A stretch of 64,000 bases of DNA from the NCBI GenBank assembly GCA_050951585.1, contig JBMNJI010000007.1:186001-250000 (forward strand), given 5' to 3'. Positions 35,125-44,192 of the stretch are shown here, piece after piece (position 1 is the stretch's first letter; each line of letters opens with the position of its first letter). Made by a program: the position numbers and the translations under genes. The notes beneath the pieces were generated by a model. The model saw only the letters and a program-made list of their open reading frames with translations, searched no databases and was not told the origin of the DNA. Source of the stretch: UBA3937 sp050951585. Its GTDB lineage: Bacteria > Bacillota > Peptococcia > DRI-13 > DTU073.

Positions 35125-36051
35125 TCAAGATACAGCTTCTCTTTCCAACGTTACCACTACCAACTCCGGCCGGTTGAATAGGCGCAGGGGAATAATACTG
35201 TTTCCCAGCCCACGCGATATCACCATTGTCGTGTTTTGCAGCACATGGAGACCGCTGGTGTATTTCGGAAAAAAGCCTTGATTGGGCGCAATTAATCCCC
35301 CTACAAAGGGGAGCCGTACTTGGCCGCCGTGGGCATGACCGGAAAAGACCAAATCAACATTGCACGCCGCATAAACCTCCAGCAGTTCAGGCCGATGCGC
35401 CAGTAAAACATGCAACATACCGCTATCTGCAGGTGTTTTATCAGCAGCGAGCATATTTTCGCCAGCAACCATATTCTGCTCAATCGCCTCTTTGATGAGC
35501 GACTTTTTTCGTTTCTCAACATAACCCGCTTCGTTTTTCAGAAACTCCGGGTCAGCTATGCCAATCAGATTAAAACCGACACTAGAGCCATCGGCATTTT
35601 GGGGTATGACACGCACCGCTTCATTTTCTAAGACCGTAACCCCGATTTCTGTTAACTGTGCCGCTAGTTCCTTATAGCGATTCGACCACTCTTCATTGTT
35701 ACCGGAAACATAAAAAACAGGAGCAAGCCGGAGCGCTTGCTCAAGTAAATCAATGGTCGGGTGAATATTCTCGCTCCGATTATCAATCAAATCACCGGTA
35801 ATGACGATGATATCGGGATGCTGAGTTCCGATATGCGAAAAAAGTCTTTGCCCGTAATCCTTGTTATGCAAGTCTGATATCTGCACAATCCGAAATCCGT
35901 CCAAACCGATAGGTACCTTTTTACTTGCGAAACTATAATGCGTAACAACAATGTCATTGTTTTGCCACCAGACAAAATACAGGGCAAAAGCCAGGACAAC
36001 GATGCAAAGCATTATCGTCAGTATTTTATGGCGTATGAGGAAGGCTTTCAT
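35125..36051 (-). CDS. Membrane-anchored metallophosphoesterase (YkuE/YaeI-like)
   Basis: 308 residues with one N-terminal membrane helix (ILTIMLCIVVLAFALYFVWW). The full calcineurin-like metal-site set follows: QISDLHN (D-x-H), TGDLIDNR (GD), SGNNEEW (GN-E), LAHRPE and FSGHAHGGQVRLP. This layout is that of YkuE/YaeI-type phosphoesterases, some of which act on UDP-2,3-diacylglucosamine or other lipids; in a Gram-positive the substrate is unknown. It ends about 60 bases before the gene to its right and is probably monocistronic. Confidence 0.92.
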   Translation of the reverse strand: MKAFLIRHKILTIMLCIVVLAFALYFVWWQNNDIVVTHYSFASKKVPIGLDGFRIVQISDLHNKDYGQRLFSHIGTQHPDIIVITGDLIDNRSENIHPTIDLLEQALRLAPVFYVSGNNEEWSNRYKELAAQLTEIGVTVLENEAVRVIPQNADGSSVGFNLIGIADPEFLKNEAGYVEKRKKSLIKEAIEQNMVAGENMLAADKTPADSGMLHVLLAHRPELLEVYAACNVDLVFSGHAHGGQVRLPFVGGLIAPNQGFFPKYTSGLHVLQNTTMVISRGLGNSIIPLRLFNRPELVVVTLEREAVS

Positions 36052-36113
36052 TAATAACCTCCTGCTTTTTTCTCTATTCTATTTTAATTACTTTCTCTTT
36101 CTCTTAATTACCG

Positions 36114-37763
36114 CTATTTACCCTCTGGATATGCCTCTGTCTGCACGGCGACGATACTCGTTGCCCCGTATTTTTCCCGCAAACGGGGCTTTTCAATTTT
36201 TCCGGTTGGATTACGCGGCACCTGGTCGAAAATAACCTTCCGCGGACGTTTGTAACGCGGCAGAGCGGTACAGAATGACTCAATCTCTTCTGCGTTGCAC
36301 TCATGATCCGGTTTCAGCTCGATAATCGCCGCGGCAATTTCGCCAAGGCGTTTGTCAGGCAAGCCAATCACGGCAACATCCTTAATCGCATTATGGGAGC
36401 GGAGAAAATCTTCGATTTGAACAGGATAAATGTTCTCCCCGCCACTGATAATGACATCTTTTTTGCGGTCAACCAAATAAATAAAGCCTTCTTCGTCCAT
36501 CCGCGCCATATCACCGGTAAATAACCAGCCATCTTGCAACACCGCCGCCGTAGCTTGCGGATCATTATAGTAGCAATTCATTACCCCGGGGCCCTTGACT
36601 GCTAGTTCCCCCACTTCCCCCTGGGGAACCGGACATCTTTGCTCATCGACAATCTTCACTTCCCAATTGTAACCGGGTACGCCGATCGCTCCGACCTTAT
36701 GAATGTTCTCTACCCCTAAATGCACACAACCCGGCCCGATCGATTCGCTTAGTCCATAGTTCGTATCATATTGATGATTCGGAAAATATTCCTTCCACCG
36801 CCGAATCAGGCTGGGGGGAACCGGCTGTGCGCCGATATGCATCAAACGCCATTGAGAAAGCTCATAATCCTCAAGCTTAACGGCACCGCTTTCAATGGCA
36901 TCCAAAATATCCTGAGCCCAGGGCACCAAAAGCCAAACAATCGTAATCTTCTCTTCGGAAACTGTTTTCAGGATCCATTCCGGTTTAATGCCACGCAGTA
37001 ACACCGCCTTACTGCCGGACAAAAGACTGCCGAACCAATGCATCTTGGCCCCGGTATGATAAAGGGGCGGAATACACAGGAAATTATCCTCCCGTGTTTG
37101 ACCATGGTGCTTCTGCTCGGTATAACAGGATGACACCAAGCTGCGATGGGCATGCAAAATTGCTTTCGGGAACCCGGTCGTCCCGGAAGAAAAATAAATC
37201 GCGGCATCATCATCGTCTGTCAGTTTGATATGAGGCTCCTCAGAGGAACAATTAGCCGTCAGACGGTCATAATTCTCGGCAAAGGACGGGCGATTTTCCC
37301 CGGCAAAAAGCATTGTCTTAATCTGCGGGATGTGATCAAAAATCGCTTCGATCCGGCCGATAAACTCCGGTCCGAAAATCATCGCAGTAGCTTCGGACAA
37401 GCCTAAACAATACCTAATTTCCTCGGCCGAATAACGGAAGTTTAAGGGTACCACAACCGCTCCTGCCTTTAAGATGCCAAAATATATCGGCAACCACTCC
37501 AGACAATTCATCAAGAGGATGGCCACCTTATCCCCTTTTTTGATGCCTCTCTTTAAAAGTAAATTCGCAAACCGGTTGGCCTTTTCGTTGAAAACACGCC
37601 AGGTCATATCACGACGGTATTCGCCAGCCGGATTGTTTTCAATCAGTTCATACTCACGCCAGATCACATGGTGCCTTTCCTGAAGATCCAGATTAATCTC
37701 CGTGAGGCAGATCTCATTTCCATACAACTCCGCATTTCGAATTAAAAATTCTGTAATAGGCAT
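36114..37763 (-). CDS. Acyl-CoA synthetase / AMP-dependent ligase
   Basis: About 549 residues starting MPITEFLIRNAELYG; this ATG has GGAGGAGAG seven bases upstream. ANL-superfamily motifs in order: YFSSGTTGFPKAILHAH (P-loop, A3), NYGLSESIGPG (A5), GWLFTGDMARMDEEGFIYLVDRKKDVIISGGENIYPVQIE (A7-A8) and RNPTGKIEKPRL (A10 lysine). It activates a carboxylic acid with ATP to an acyl-AMP and then a CoA thioester. Chain length or aromatic substrate cannot be inferred with confidence; no beta-oxidation genes are adjacent. Confidence 0.93.
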   Translation of the reverse strand: MPITEFLIRNAELYGNEICLTEINLDLQERHHVIWREYELIENNPAGEYRRDMTWRVFNEKANRFANLLLKRGIKKGDKVAILLMNCLEWLPIYFGILKAGAVVVPLNFRYSAEEIRYCLGLSEATAMIFGPEFIGRIEAIFDHIPQIKTMLFAGENRPSFAENYDRLTANCSSEEPHIKLTDDDDAAIYFSSGTTGFPKAILHAHRSLVSSCYTEQKHHGQTREDNFLCIPPLYHTGAKMHWFGSLLSGSKAVLLRGIKPEWILKTVSEEKITIVWLLVPWAQDILDAIESGAVKLEDYELSQWRLMHIGAQPVPPSLIRRWKEYFPNHQYDTNYGLSESIGPGCVHLGVENIHKVGAIGVPGYNWEVKIVDEQRCPVPQGEVGELAVKGPGVMNCYYNDPQATAAVLQDGWLFTGDMARMDEEGFIYLVDRKKDVIISGGENIYPVQIEDFLRSHNAIKDVAVIGLPDKRLGEIAAAIIELKPDHECNAEEIESFCTALPRYKRPRKVIFDQVPRNPTGKIEKPRLREKYGATSIVAVQTEAYPEGK

Positions 37764-37885
37764 CCTGCTACTCTCCTCCCGTTCTTCCATCCTACAATGG
37801 TGTTGTGTATTTATTGTTCTGCTATATTATAAAATGAACCCGGCGGTTTAGCAAGTGACATATGGCTCTAACTTTTGGCTTAAAC

Positions 37886-38482
37886 TTACGGCTTTAAATA
37901 CCCTTTCTTAACCGCATCATCCAGAAGCTCTTGCACGTATTCCCATAGCTTTTCCGACCCTTGAGCCATCCGCGCAGAGCAGCGGGCCAGCACCCTGTCA
38001 CTGGTAACATTATTTTTCTGCCACTGCTTTCCCCGGGTATGATAATTATGCAAGACAGGCATGAATGTATCCAGGGCCTTGGCAAACCGGGCTTCTTTGG
38101 TCTCGGCCTGTTCAAATTCATTCCACAATGCAATGAACTCAGGGGCCTGATCTTCCGGCAACAGGCCAAAGATTCTCCGCGCGGCCTTTTGCTCACAATC
38201 GGCCACAACCTCGCTATCGAATTTACCATAGGCATACGTATCCCCGGCATCTATTTCCACGATGTCGTGAATTAAGGCCATTTTGAGAATCTTGAGCAGG
38301 TCGAGCTCTTTTTTATTTGCATATTCGGCAAAAACCAAAATGCCCAGCGCCATATGCCACATATGCTCGGCGTCATTTTCCTGCCGGGAGGCATCCATTA
38401 AAATTGTATTGCGCAGGATCTGTTTGGCCTTGTCTACTTCAGTAATGAACGCAAGCTGTTTGTTTAGTCTGTCTGTATCCAT
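37886..38482 (-). CDS. HD-domain hydrolase (YfbR-like 5'-nucleotidase family)
   Basis: 198 residues with the HD-domain metal ligands in order: NDAEHMWHMALGILVF (first His), LKMALIHDIVEIDAGDTYAY (HD and a following E/D) and a late Asp in KALDTFMPVLHNYHTRGKQW. The spacing matches the YfbR/YedJ group that dephosphorylates deoxynucleoside 5'-monophosphates. Length is typical. It is transcribed alone; the C-terminal helix (LWEYVQELLDDAVKKGYL) is the usual family end. Substrate specificity is inferred from family only. Confidence 0.88.
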   Translation of the reverse strand: MDTDRLNKQLAFITEVDKAKQILRNTILMDASRQENDAEHMWHMALGILVFAEYANKKELDLLKILKMALIHDIVEIDAGDTYAYGKFDSEVVADCEQKAARRIFGLLPEDQAPEFIALWNEFEQAETKEARFAKALDTFMPVLHNYHTRGKQWQKNNVTSDRVLARCSARMAQGSEKLWEYVQELLDDAVKKGYLKP

Positions 38483-38593
38483 AATATCTTTATTGCTCCT
38501 TTATCTCTTTATTCATTATTCACTCTTAATTAACTCTTATTTTACCTTACTTACTGCTTCTCTCCAAGATTAGGGAAAGAAAAATTGATGTCA

Positions 38594-38628
38594 AAAAAAG
38601 TACCACCGTATTTCCGGTGATACTTTTT
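38594..38628 (-). terminator. Terminator of the 229-aa secreted protein gene
   Basis: The stem AAAAAGTATCACCG with CGGTGGTACTTTTT (one mismatch) and a T-run on the minus strand, 32 bases 3' of the stop. Confidence 0.85.
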
Positions 38629-38659
38629 CATTATTGATCTAATTATTATTTTTCACTAA

Positions 38660-39349
38660 TTACCTAATATCGTTTTCCGGCATAATGCTGTGTGCTGGGG
38701 CATCCGGTAGTAATGAAGCATTAGACAGATTAAGTGTTTTTCCAGGTATGATGCATATATCCATATTTGCAGCCTTCGGCTTCCCTTTTATCACTATTAT
38801 GTTGAGGCCCGTTTGCGCATCCTTCTTTATTTTGATCGGGCTGGACAGAAGTGAGGTGATGCCGTTATCAAATGCCCCTAAATCGATAACTCTACCCTTT
38901 TTCACCCCTAAATCGCTACTAACCTTATTCAATTGAACGGTATTCTTAGTTGTCAATATATCCTTACCTTTATTCATCAATACACCAGGTAGAGCAATAA
39001 GGGCATTGATATTGTTTTTAGTTCCCGCTACTCCCTTATTGAAACTATTCACTCCGTAATTGATGGCCGCACTTCCAAGGTCACCCAACATACTGAAATT
39101 TTTAATATCACGCTTTACCGCCAGACCAAATTTACTTGCCGCTACTTTTTTATAAGTATCCGTTTGTTTAATTAAATTCAATCCTTCATTGAAATTTTTG
39201 TACTCTTCGCTTAAATATGAGCTGATACTCCGATACAATAAGCCATGTTTCTCAGTATCAGCGTCTACTGCCGCCAAAACTGTAACGGGGAAACATTGTA
39301 AGATGAATGTAAATAAAACAGCCACGAGGGTAATCCTTCTTTTGGTCAT
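38660..39349 (-). CDS. Secreted protein, 229 aa, unknown function
   Basis: Residues 1-26 (MTKRRITLVAVLFTFILQCF, then PVTVLAA) form a Sec signal peptide. The mature part is helical (YRSISSYLSEEYKNFNEGLNLIKQ, GSAAINYGVNSFNKGVAGTKNNINALIALPGVLMNKGKDIL), then a beta-like C-terminal part (GRVIDLGAFDNGITSLLSSPIKIK, GLNIIVIKGKPKAANMDICII). No family is recognised. The helical half is loosely like the carrier region of the two larger secreted proteins (10.6 and 46.5 kb), but it lacks their conserved GFGLG, SSPARAINLAY and KLQGE blocks, so I do not group it with them. Confidence 0.65.
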   Translation of the reverse strand: MTKRRITLVAVLFTFILQCFPVTVLAAVDADTEKHGLLYRSISSYLSEEYKNFNEGLNLIKQTDTYKKVAASKFGLAVKRDIKNFSMLGDLGSAAINYGVNSFNKGVAGTKNNINALIALPGVLMNKGKDILTTKNTVQLNKVSSDLGVKKGRVIDLGAFDNGITSLLSSPIKIKKDAQTGLNIIVIKGKPKAANMDICIIPGKTLNLSNASLLPDAPAHSIMPENDIR

Positions 39350-39466
39350 TTAAGTAATTACCTCCTTAAATGTTGCGCCATAACCTTCCCTTTAGAAGGA
39401 ACTTGTCGCAATAATCAATACAATTCAAATTTTACACCCTTTACAGTTCTATGGCAAGTAAATACT

Positions 39467-39826
39467 TTATAAATAATGATAAATATTCATGCTTAATAGT
39501 CCCGATTTCATGGCGGCCTTCCTTAAGAAAGGATTATACATAAATGGTGCTTTCAGATTCTTCAGGCGGATATTCATGAACAAACTCCGGCTATTCCTGG
39601 CATACGCCTGGAGGAAATGCGCTGAATTCTCCTCCAGGCTTTTCGCTAAGGCTAACGCACTGCGGAAAGCATAACTTAGCCCTTCGGCGGAGGTGGGACT
39701 AATCCAACCGGCCGCTTCCCCAATCAACGCCAGATTATCCTGCCCCAGCAATATCTGGCTCGTACTCACGGGGCGCACGATAAAAGCCCCATTCCTTTTA
39801 AGGTTGTCAAAATGGGGGATTGCCAT
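39467..39826 (-). pseudogene. C-terminal remnant of a geranylgeranyl-reductase-family FAD oxidoreductase
   Basis: 119 codons containing GAFIVRPVSTSQILLG, LIGEAAGWISPTSAEGLSYAFRSALAL (the FAD-contacting GEAAG and AEGxxYA block) and a C-terminal LKAPFMYNPFLRKAAMKSG. These are the last third of a roughly 350-residue GGR-type NAD(P)/FAD enzyme. In-frame sequence upstream meets a TGA five codons before the ATG, and the FAD-binding N-terminus is absent: the next gene begins only 18 bases away. The remnant is therefore a 5'-truncated gene, probably non-functional. Confidence 0.82.
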
Positions 39827-39843
39827 CTGTAATATGTATCATA

Positions 39844-40380
39844 TTATTCAGCCACTGTATTTTCCACTGTACTTTCGACCACCACATTATTAATCGCGAA
39901 CTTATAACCTTCGACTATGGCCAAACCGTAGAATACTAAATCAACGGGCTGAGTAGTATCAACCATTAAGCCGCTAATGATTCCCAAATCAATCATTGTC
40001 AAGACGGTGGATACTGTCACTCCTAATTCCTGCGCAATAACGATTAAAAAGGCCAGGAGATTCCCAAGAATACAACCCAAAAATGCCAGAATTGCCCCCA
40101 TTATGCCAAAGGAAATATCAATACCTTTCCCCATTATCCGGATGGCCATGCCCACCAAAAAGCCGACACCGACTGCCATCCAACCATTTTGATAGCCGGT
40201 GACAACTGTGAGGACGGCCCAGATAATTGCGCCAATGATTGCAGCACCTACTCCACCCAGGAAACCTCGAATAAGGCATTGCCTGTTTCGATACTCTTGC
40301 CTTTGCCTTTCAAAATCATCCACCATTACTTCATTCTGAATAGTCTCATTCTGCGGAGCCTGATTAGTATTAATCTCCAT
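39844..40380 (-). CDS. Multi-pass membrane protein, 178 aa
   Basis: It starts MEINTNQAPQNETIQNEV (GTAGGGG upstream of the ATG). A charged N-terminus with many Gln/Arg (DFERQRQEYRNRQCLIRGF) is followed by about four membrane helices: LGGVGAAIIGAIIWAVLTVVTGY, GWMAVGVGFLVGMAIRIMG, FGIMGAILAFLGCILGNLLAFLIVIA and a weaker hydrophobic C-terminal part. The glycine-rich GVGFLVGMAIRIMGKG segment resembles small membrane proteins often encoded near rhomboid or DUF-type genes. No function can be assigned. Confidence 0.65.
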   Translation of the reverse strand: MEINTNQAPQNETIQNEVMVDDFERQRQEYRNRQCLIRGFLGGVGAAIIGAIIWAVLTVVTGYQNGWMAVGVGFLVGMAIRIMGKGIDISFGIMGAILAFLGCILGNLLAFLIVIAQELGVTVSTVLTMIDLGIISGLMVDTTQPVDLVFYGLAIVEGYKFAINNVVVESTVENTVAE

Positions 40381-40503
40381 TTTTCCCCTACCCTCATTTC
40401 TTCGTGAAAAGAAATTCACACCAGAAACTATTCTACATTAGAATGCTAAATGTTGCAATGAATGTCATCTTTGGGTTTCCGGCATGTGTTCACCATAATC
40501 CCG

Positions 40504-41085
40504 TTATCTTTTGCGTTGTTTTTTCTTTGTTTTATTCTTCTTAGACGGCCCTCCCTTAATCTGTGCCGCCTCAGGCTGATCTGCGGCAGACGGTCCGGCC
40601 CCGGATTGCTCTGTCTTTGTCTGACCAGACTTTGGGGGAAGGGGCTGGGACTGCGCTTTCTTTCTCCGTTCGGCTTTCCGTTGCTTTTTTGTTAGAGGCT
40701 GGGGCTGCGCTTTTTCCCTTCGCTTTCTGAGCAATGCACCATCCCAGGCGCCAAGACAGGAAAAAAGCAGGATCGAGAGCAGATAAATAAAGAGGGAGGA
40801 ATTAAAATTTTTCACTAAAGATGACCCAAGAAGCAGAATCCCCGGCAGACTTAAAAAAAGCCCCCATTTCCAGGAATAATGCGGAAGTAACACACCCAGG
40901 ACGGCTCCGACCGCAAAGTAAATCAAGGAGATCACGCCGATAACATTCAGGCGTTCGGTTGGATTAACTGCTCCGGAAAGAGATCCGAGCACGCCAAAAT
41001 AGCCAATAGCAGCCCCGGCAAGAAGTGCGATAACGATCCCGATGATATCTTTTACTGTTATAACTAGTCCATTCTTCTTTCTCAT
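40504..41085 (-). CDS. Four-helix membrane protein with basic C-terminal tail (paralogue A)
   Basis: 193 residues: four membrane helices in the first 125 residues, then a very basic Lys/Arg/Gln-rich tail (RKRREKAQPQPLTKKQRKAE and similar repeats) predicted to be cytosolic and unstructured. The membrane part (NPTERLNVIGVISLIYFAVG ... WGLFLSLPGILLLGSSLVKNFN) is clearly paralogous to the protein encoded at 41785-42153, which lacks the tail. Function unknown. It lies on the same strand, 21 bases downstream of the flavodoxin-like gene. Confidence 0.65.
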   Translation of the reverse strand: MRKKNGLVITVKDIIGIVIALLAGAAIGYFGVLGSLSGAVNPTERLNVIGVISLIYFAVGAVLGVLLPHYSWKWGLFLSLPGILLLGSSLVKNFNSSLFIYLLSILLFSCLGAWDGALLRKRREKAQPQPLTKKQRKAERRKKAQSQPLPPKSGQTKTEQSGAGPSAADQPEAAQIKGGPSKKNKTKKKQRKR

Positions 41086-41105
41086 TCTTCTGCGATATTC
41101 TCCTT

Positions 41106-41585
41106 TCAGTTAGCTACATGGCTTAGTTTTTGCACTGTATCACTGATCTTTTCCTGACGTTGCTTGCTGGACCAATTAACGACCCCCGTTGCAACAACCT
41201 GTGCGTCTTTGGCCTCACAAAGGTTTTTCATCTGCCTGATGGAACGGTTTCCGCCCAGCCAGGGATAAGGAAACTGCTGGGTCATAAAGCAGCCTACTTT
41301 TTTCCCTTGCATTGATGCCGCCTGGGTTAAATACGCCGCCATAATGGCCGAAAGTGAAAAAGCTCTGACCGGCGCACCAAAAATCAAGACATCATATGCA
41401 TCCAACTCCGGTTTATTGGCAAACTCCACCTTTGCTTGATTTACTTGTTGATCGTCTACGGCAATTACCTGCTCAAGAGATACCGAATGCCCTTCGGCCA
41501 AGAGCTTTTCTTTGAGCTTTTGCGCCACGGAAAGAGTGTTACCCGTATGCGAATGAATAATAATACCTATTTTCAGCATGCTCAA
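41106..41585 (-). CDS. Flavodoxin-family protein
   Basis: 159 residues with the FMN phosphate loop IIIHSHTGNTLSVAQKL (T-x-T/S-GNT type), DVLIFGAPVRAFSLSAIMAAYL and KVGCFMTQQFPYPWLGG. It is a small flavin-binding electron carrier or NAD(P)H-dependent quinone-reductase-like protein. The length and the SIRQMKNLCEAKDAQVVATGVVNW tail match the flavodoxin family DUF clusters that resemble WrbA minimal forms. It is encoded between the two paralogous membrane protein genes on the same strand. Confidence 0.88.
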   Translation of the reverse strand: MSMLKIGIIIHSHTGNTLSVAQKLKEKLLAEGHSVSLEQVIAVDDQQVNQAKVEFANKPELDAYDVLIFGAPVRAFSLSAIMAAYLTQAASMQGKKVGCFMTQQFPYPWLGGNRSIRQMKNLCEAKDAQVVATGVVNWSSKQRQEKISDTVQKLSHVAN

Positions 41586-41700
41586 CTGCTCCTTTCTTTA
41601 TTACACAATTTACCGGCTCGCAAACCTTACTACATTATACTATTTCCAACTGCAAATCTCACAAAAATATTTATAAATCTATACCTTGCCCATACAAAAA

Positions 41701-41736
41701 GGCCCCCGACAGCACCTTTAAGTACCATCGGGGGCC
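41701..41736 (-). terminator. Rho-independent terminator after paralogue B
   Basis: GGCCCCCGA with TCGGGGGCC, a perfect 9-bp GC-rich stem followed on the minus strand by TTTTTGT. Confidence 0.88.
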
Positions 41737-41784
41737 TGATTATCTCTATTGCTAAGTTTGAAACGACATCATTACGCAGCTCTC

Positions 41785-42153
41785 TCATGCTGCCTTTTCA
41801 GATTTTACTTCTCTGATTTTACTTCCTACCAATCCGCCAAGATAAACAGAGAAGAAAATCAGCGCCATATAGAGCAAATAGTACGGATTGAATCCTTTCC
41901 ACAAGCATCCTGCCAGGAACAGCAGCCCGGGCATACTCAACAGTATTCCCCATCCCAAAATGTGACCGGGACAAGAAAAACTCCATGCCCCACTGATGAT
42001 AAAATAAAACAGCAAGATGATACTAATTGTAAGCAAGCGTTCAGGAGGATCAGTATTAGCAAAAACAGAGACAAAAACTCCAAATAAACAAAGGATGACA
42101 CCGGCGCCAAGTAAATCTTGCACAGATAAATCGACAATTCTGTCTTCTCCCAT
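41785..42153 (-). CDS. Four-helix membrane protein (paralogue B)
   Basis: About 122 residues from an ATG with AAAGGAGTGG six bases upstream. Four membrane helices show the motif DPPERLLTISIILLFYFIISG and WGILLSMPGLLFLAGCLWKGFNPYYLL. These align well with NPTERLNVIGVISLIYFAVG and WGLFLSLPGILLLGSSLVKNFNSSLFI of the 40.5 kb protein. It is a short relative without the basic tail. The family is unrecognised. It ends at a strong terminator; the ISLre2 element lies about 170 bases upstream of it and might supply or remove promoter sequence. Confidence 0.65.
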   Translation of the reverse strand: MGEDRIVDLSVQDLLGAGVILCLFGVFVSVFANTDPPERLLTISIILLFYFIISGAWSFSCPGHILGWGILLSMPGLLFLAGCLWKGFNPYYLLYMALIFFSVYLGGLVGSKIREVKSEKAA

Positions 42154-42316
42154 TGCTGTCCACTCCTTTATGTGTGTATGCAAGAAACCAAGTCTATTAC
42201 CTGTCTCCGCTTACAGGCACTACCGATTATACCTTTTTTCCTTTGTCCTTAATTCTATATAGATATATTCTTATATATTAATATTACCATAGTATACGGC
42301 TTTTTTCGACACTGTA

Positions 42317-42325
42317 CGCAGGAAA
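42317..42325. repeat. 9-bp target-site duplication, left copy
   Basis: CGCAGGAAA, identical to 44033-44041, bordering the insertion sequence. Confidence 0.85.
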
Positions 42326-44032
42326 GTTAGTGTCAAGTAATCGTTGGCAATTTTTTTATCTTATCTACATTCAAGCTTTAAACCTGTACTTATCCCTTTT
42401 TAGAATCGCTATTTTTTTCAACATTCCTTCCTTCTCGGCTTTAAATTTTCAACTATCTATATATTAATTCCGAGCACGTCCTATCGTTGAGCATGTTAAG
42501 TATGGCCTTCCGTCCATTCGTTACAAAGGTGCCTGTAAAAAGGGGGTTCCCCGTAACCGGATATTGATAGCCTTTGCCATCCCTTAACGGTGCTTTTGCC
42601 GCACTCAGGACTTCCTCTATTGTTTCTGTATACCGTTCCGGAAGTACTGTCTTTGAAAGGGATAATACGGTCCCACGTAGTTTTCCACATGCTTTTTGAC
42701 ACAGTATCTGCCCTAGATTTGCGGCTCCATGTTTACTCCAACTCGCCTTCTGATGTTTCATTCTTTTGGCAGCTCCATCACAGACCTGATGCTCCATTGT
42801 TCCCAGGTTCCGGTATTCTATTCCTTCCGGCGGGGCCGGAAGTTTCAGTCCTCTTTCCTGATAGGGAATCAATCCTTCTTTATTGCTATTGAAATATTCA
42901 TGCAGCTCTTTCAGTTTCTTTTTTTCTACTTCATCTTCTGCAAGCTCTATGATCCCTTTTATGTATATCAGCAAATCATCAACTCTCTTTTCCGAAAGCA
43001 ATCTCATCACTGTCTCTCTATGCTTTGTATCCTTAACTTTTCTTAGAATTTCACGGTTTTTATGAAATGGATCCAGTTGGAAATGTACATCTGCATCTAC
43101 AAGACCTCCCTTGATCCAGCCTCCTCCGTCCCCATTTAGAATTCTAAGTGTGATTTCATCGGTATCGAATTTTGCCGCAATAGCTCCCTCTTTTTTTCTC
43201 TGAAATTCCTTTGATTCTTCAAAGCCACACACCATTACCTTGTTCCTTAATGCATAACGGTTTTTCCCTTTTAACTCCCAACCGTCATAGGCCACCGCCA
43301 TTTTCATTTCGCATTTTCTGCCTTTTTTCGGCCGATCTTTTCCCTGCATATTAAGCCAGACTCCATCTGCTTCCTCAAACAATATTGGCGTAACGATATT
43401 GCCTCTGCCTTGATTGTCCTTTGCCAGTCGTGCATCCGCCTTTTCCACTTCCGAAAGCCTTTTTCCCAGCTCCTGAATAACATTCCACGCTCCCCCATGG
43501 CTAATGGTCTGCCCAGTCATGCCGCTAACCTTAGCCGCTGTTTCTCGATAGGAGCAAACACTTGCACTTTCGGCAACCCTTGTTACCAAACTCGCTGTTA
43601 CCTTCCCAAATGTTTCAAGCTTAAGAACCTGATCCAGCAGGTAGACATAGGCTTTTTCTCCATTTTCAAACTCTGTTTCATACACGGTTCTGTTGTAGGG
43701 AACCTCTCCCATCAATGTTTTTAATGTCGTTGCCCGGGTTCCCTTATGGCGATACTTTTTCTTATCCCGTGTCGCTTCAAGGTGTTCATCCATTCGGATT
43801 AGAACTTGCTCGAACAAGTTGGCCGCAATTTCACAACCAATTTGGAAAATCTCTTTCTCTAAAGCATTGAAGTCTATTCCTTTTTCTGATAACATATTTT
43901 CCATCATACAAACCCCCTGAGTTGTTTTTTTCTTCAAATTAAATAATACAGGTTGGTTTGTATGTAGGGAAGGGGGTTTTTACCCTCTTCCTGTTTTTTT
44001 GTTATCTTTGCCAATGAAAATTATACTCTAAG
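42326..44032 (-). mobile_element. ISLre2-family insertion sequence, intact, 1707 bp
   Basis: The ends are imperfect 25-bp inverted repeats: left GTTAGTGTCAAGTAATCGTT then GGCAA, right (read inward) CTTAGAGTATAATTTTCATT then GGCAA, 17 of 25 positions identical. They are bordered by identical 9-bp direct repeats CGCAGGAAA. It carries one long transposase gene. Intact ends plus an exact duplication indicate relatively recent transposition into an intergenic site between putP and the small membrane protein gene. Removing the element and one repeat restores a continuous intergenic sequence. Confidence 0.9.
42453..43907 (-). CDS. ISLre2-family transposase (UPF0236)
   Basis: 484 residues from the ATG-ATG at 43907 (AGGGGG five bases upstream). 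Family features: YRHKGTRATTLKTLMGEVPYNRTVYE near the N-terminus, a DDE-type core with LFEEADGVWLNMQG, VMVCGFEESKEF, RILNGDGGGWIKGG and DADVHFQLDPFHKNREILR, and a C-terminal domain. It is not interrupted, so it is presumably functional. It moves the element by cut-and-paste or copy-type transposition; the mechanism is not established for the family. Confidence 0.95.
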   Translation of the reverse strand: MMENMLSEKGIDFNALEKEIFQIGCEIAANLFEQVLIRMDEHLEATRDKKKYRHKGTRATTLKTLMGEVPYNRTVYETEFENGEKAYVYLLDQVLKLETFGKVTASLVTRVAESASVCSYRETAAKVSGMTGQTISHGGAWNVIQELGKRLSEVEKADARLAKDNQGRGNIVTPILFEEADGVWLNMQGKDRPKKGRKCEMKMAVAYDGWELKGKNRYALRNKVMVCGFEESKEFQRKKEGAIAAKFDTDEITLRILNGDGGGWIKGGLVDADVHFQLDPFHKNREILRKVKDTKHRETVMRLLSEKRVDDLLIYIKGIIELAEDEVEKKKLKELHEYFNSNKEGLIPYQERGLKLPAPPEGIEYRNLGTMEHQVCDGAAKRMKHQKASWSKHGAANLGQILCQKACGKLRGTVLSLSKTVLPERYTETIEEVLSAAKAPLRDGKGYQYPVTGNPLFTGTFVTNGRKAILNMLNDRTCSELIYR

Positions 44033-44041
44033 CGCAGGAAA
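44033..44041. repeat. 9-bp target-site duplication, right copy
   Basis: CGCAGGAAA, identical to 42317-42325. Confidence 0.85.
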
Positions 44042-44104
44042 TTTTTTGGGTATAATAGCTGGTTTCACTTATACATCAGCCGAAGTATATACTATCAGGC
44101 ATGC

Positions 44105-44149
44105 CAAAAGAGGAGTGCCCGGGATTTTCCTCCGGACTCTCCTCTTTTG
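44105..44149 (-). terminator. Hairpin downstream of putP
   Basis: An 11-bp stem, CAAAAGAGGAG with CTCCTCTTTTG plus an inner CCGG/CCGG pairing, 44 bases beyond the putP stop. No long T-run follows on the minus strand, so terminator strength is uncertain. Confidence 0.55.
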
Positions 44150-44192
44150 TTGCAGTTTTTTTCACATCGCAGGTGTACTTTTTTTCTTTTCT

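Noticed and set aside
38660..39349. Third member of the secreted carrier/effector family
   Set aside because: Signal peptide and helical start are similar in style, but none of the conserved carrier blocks is present.
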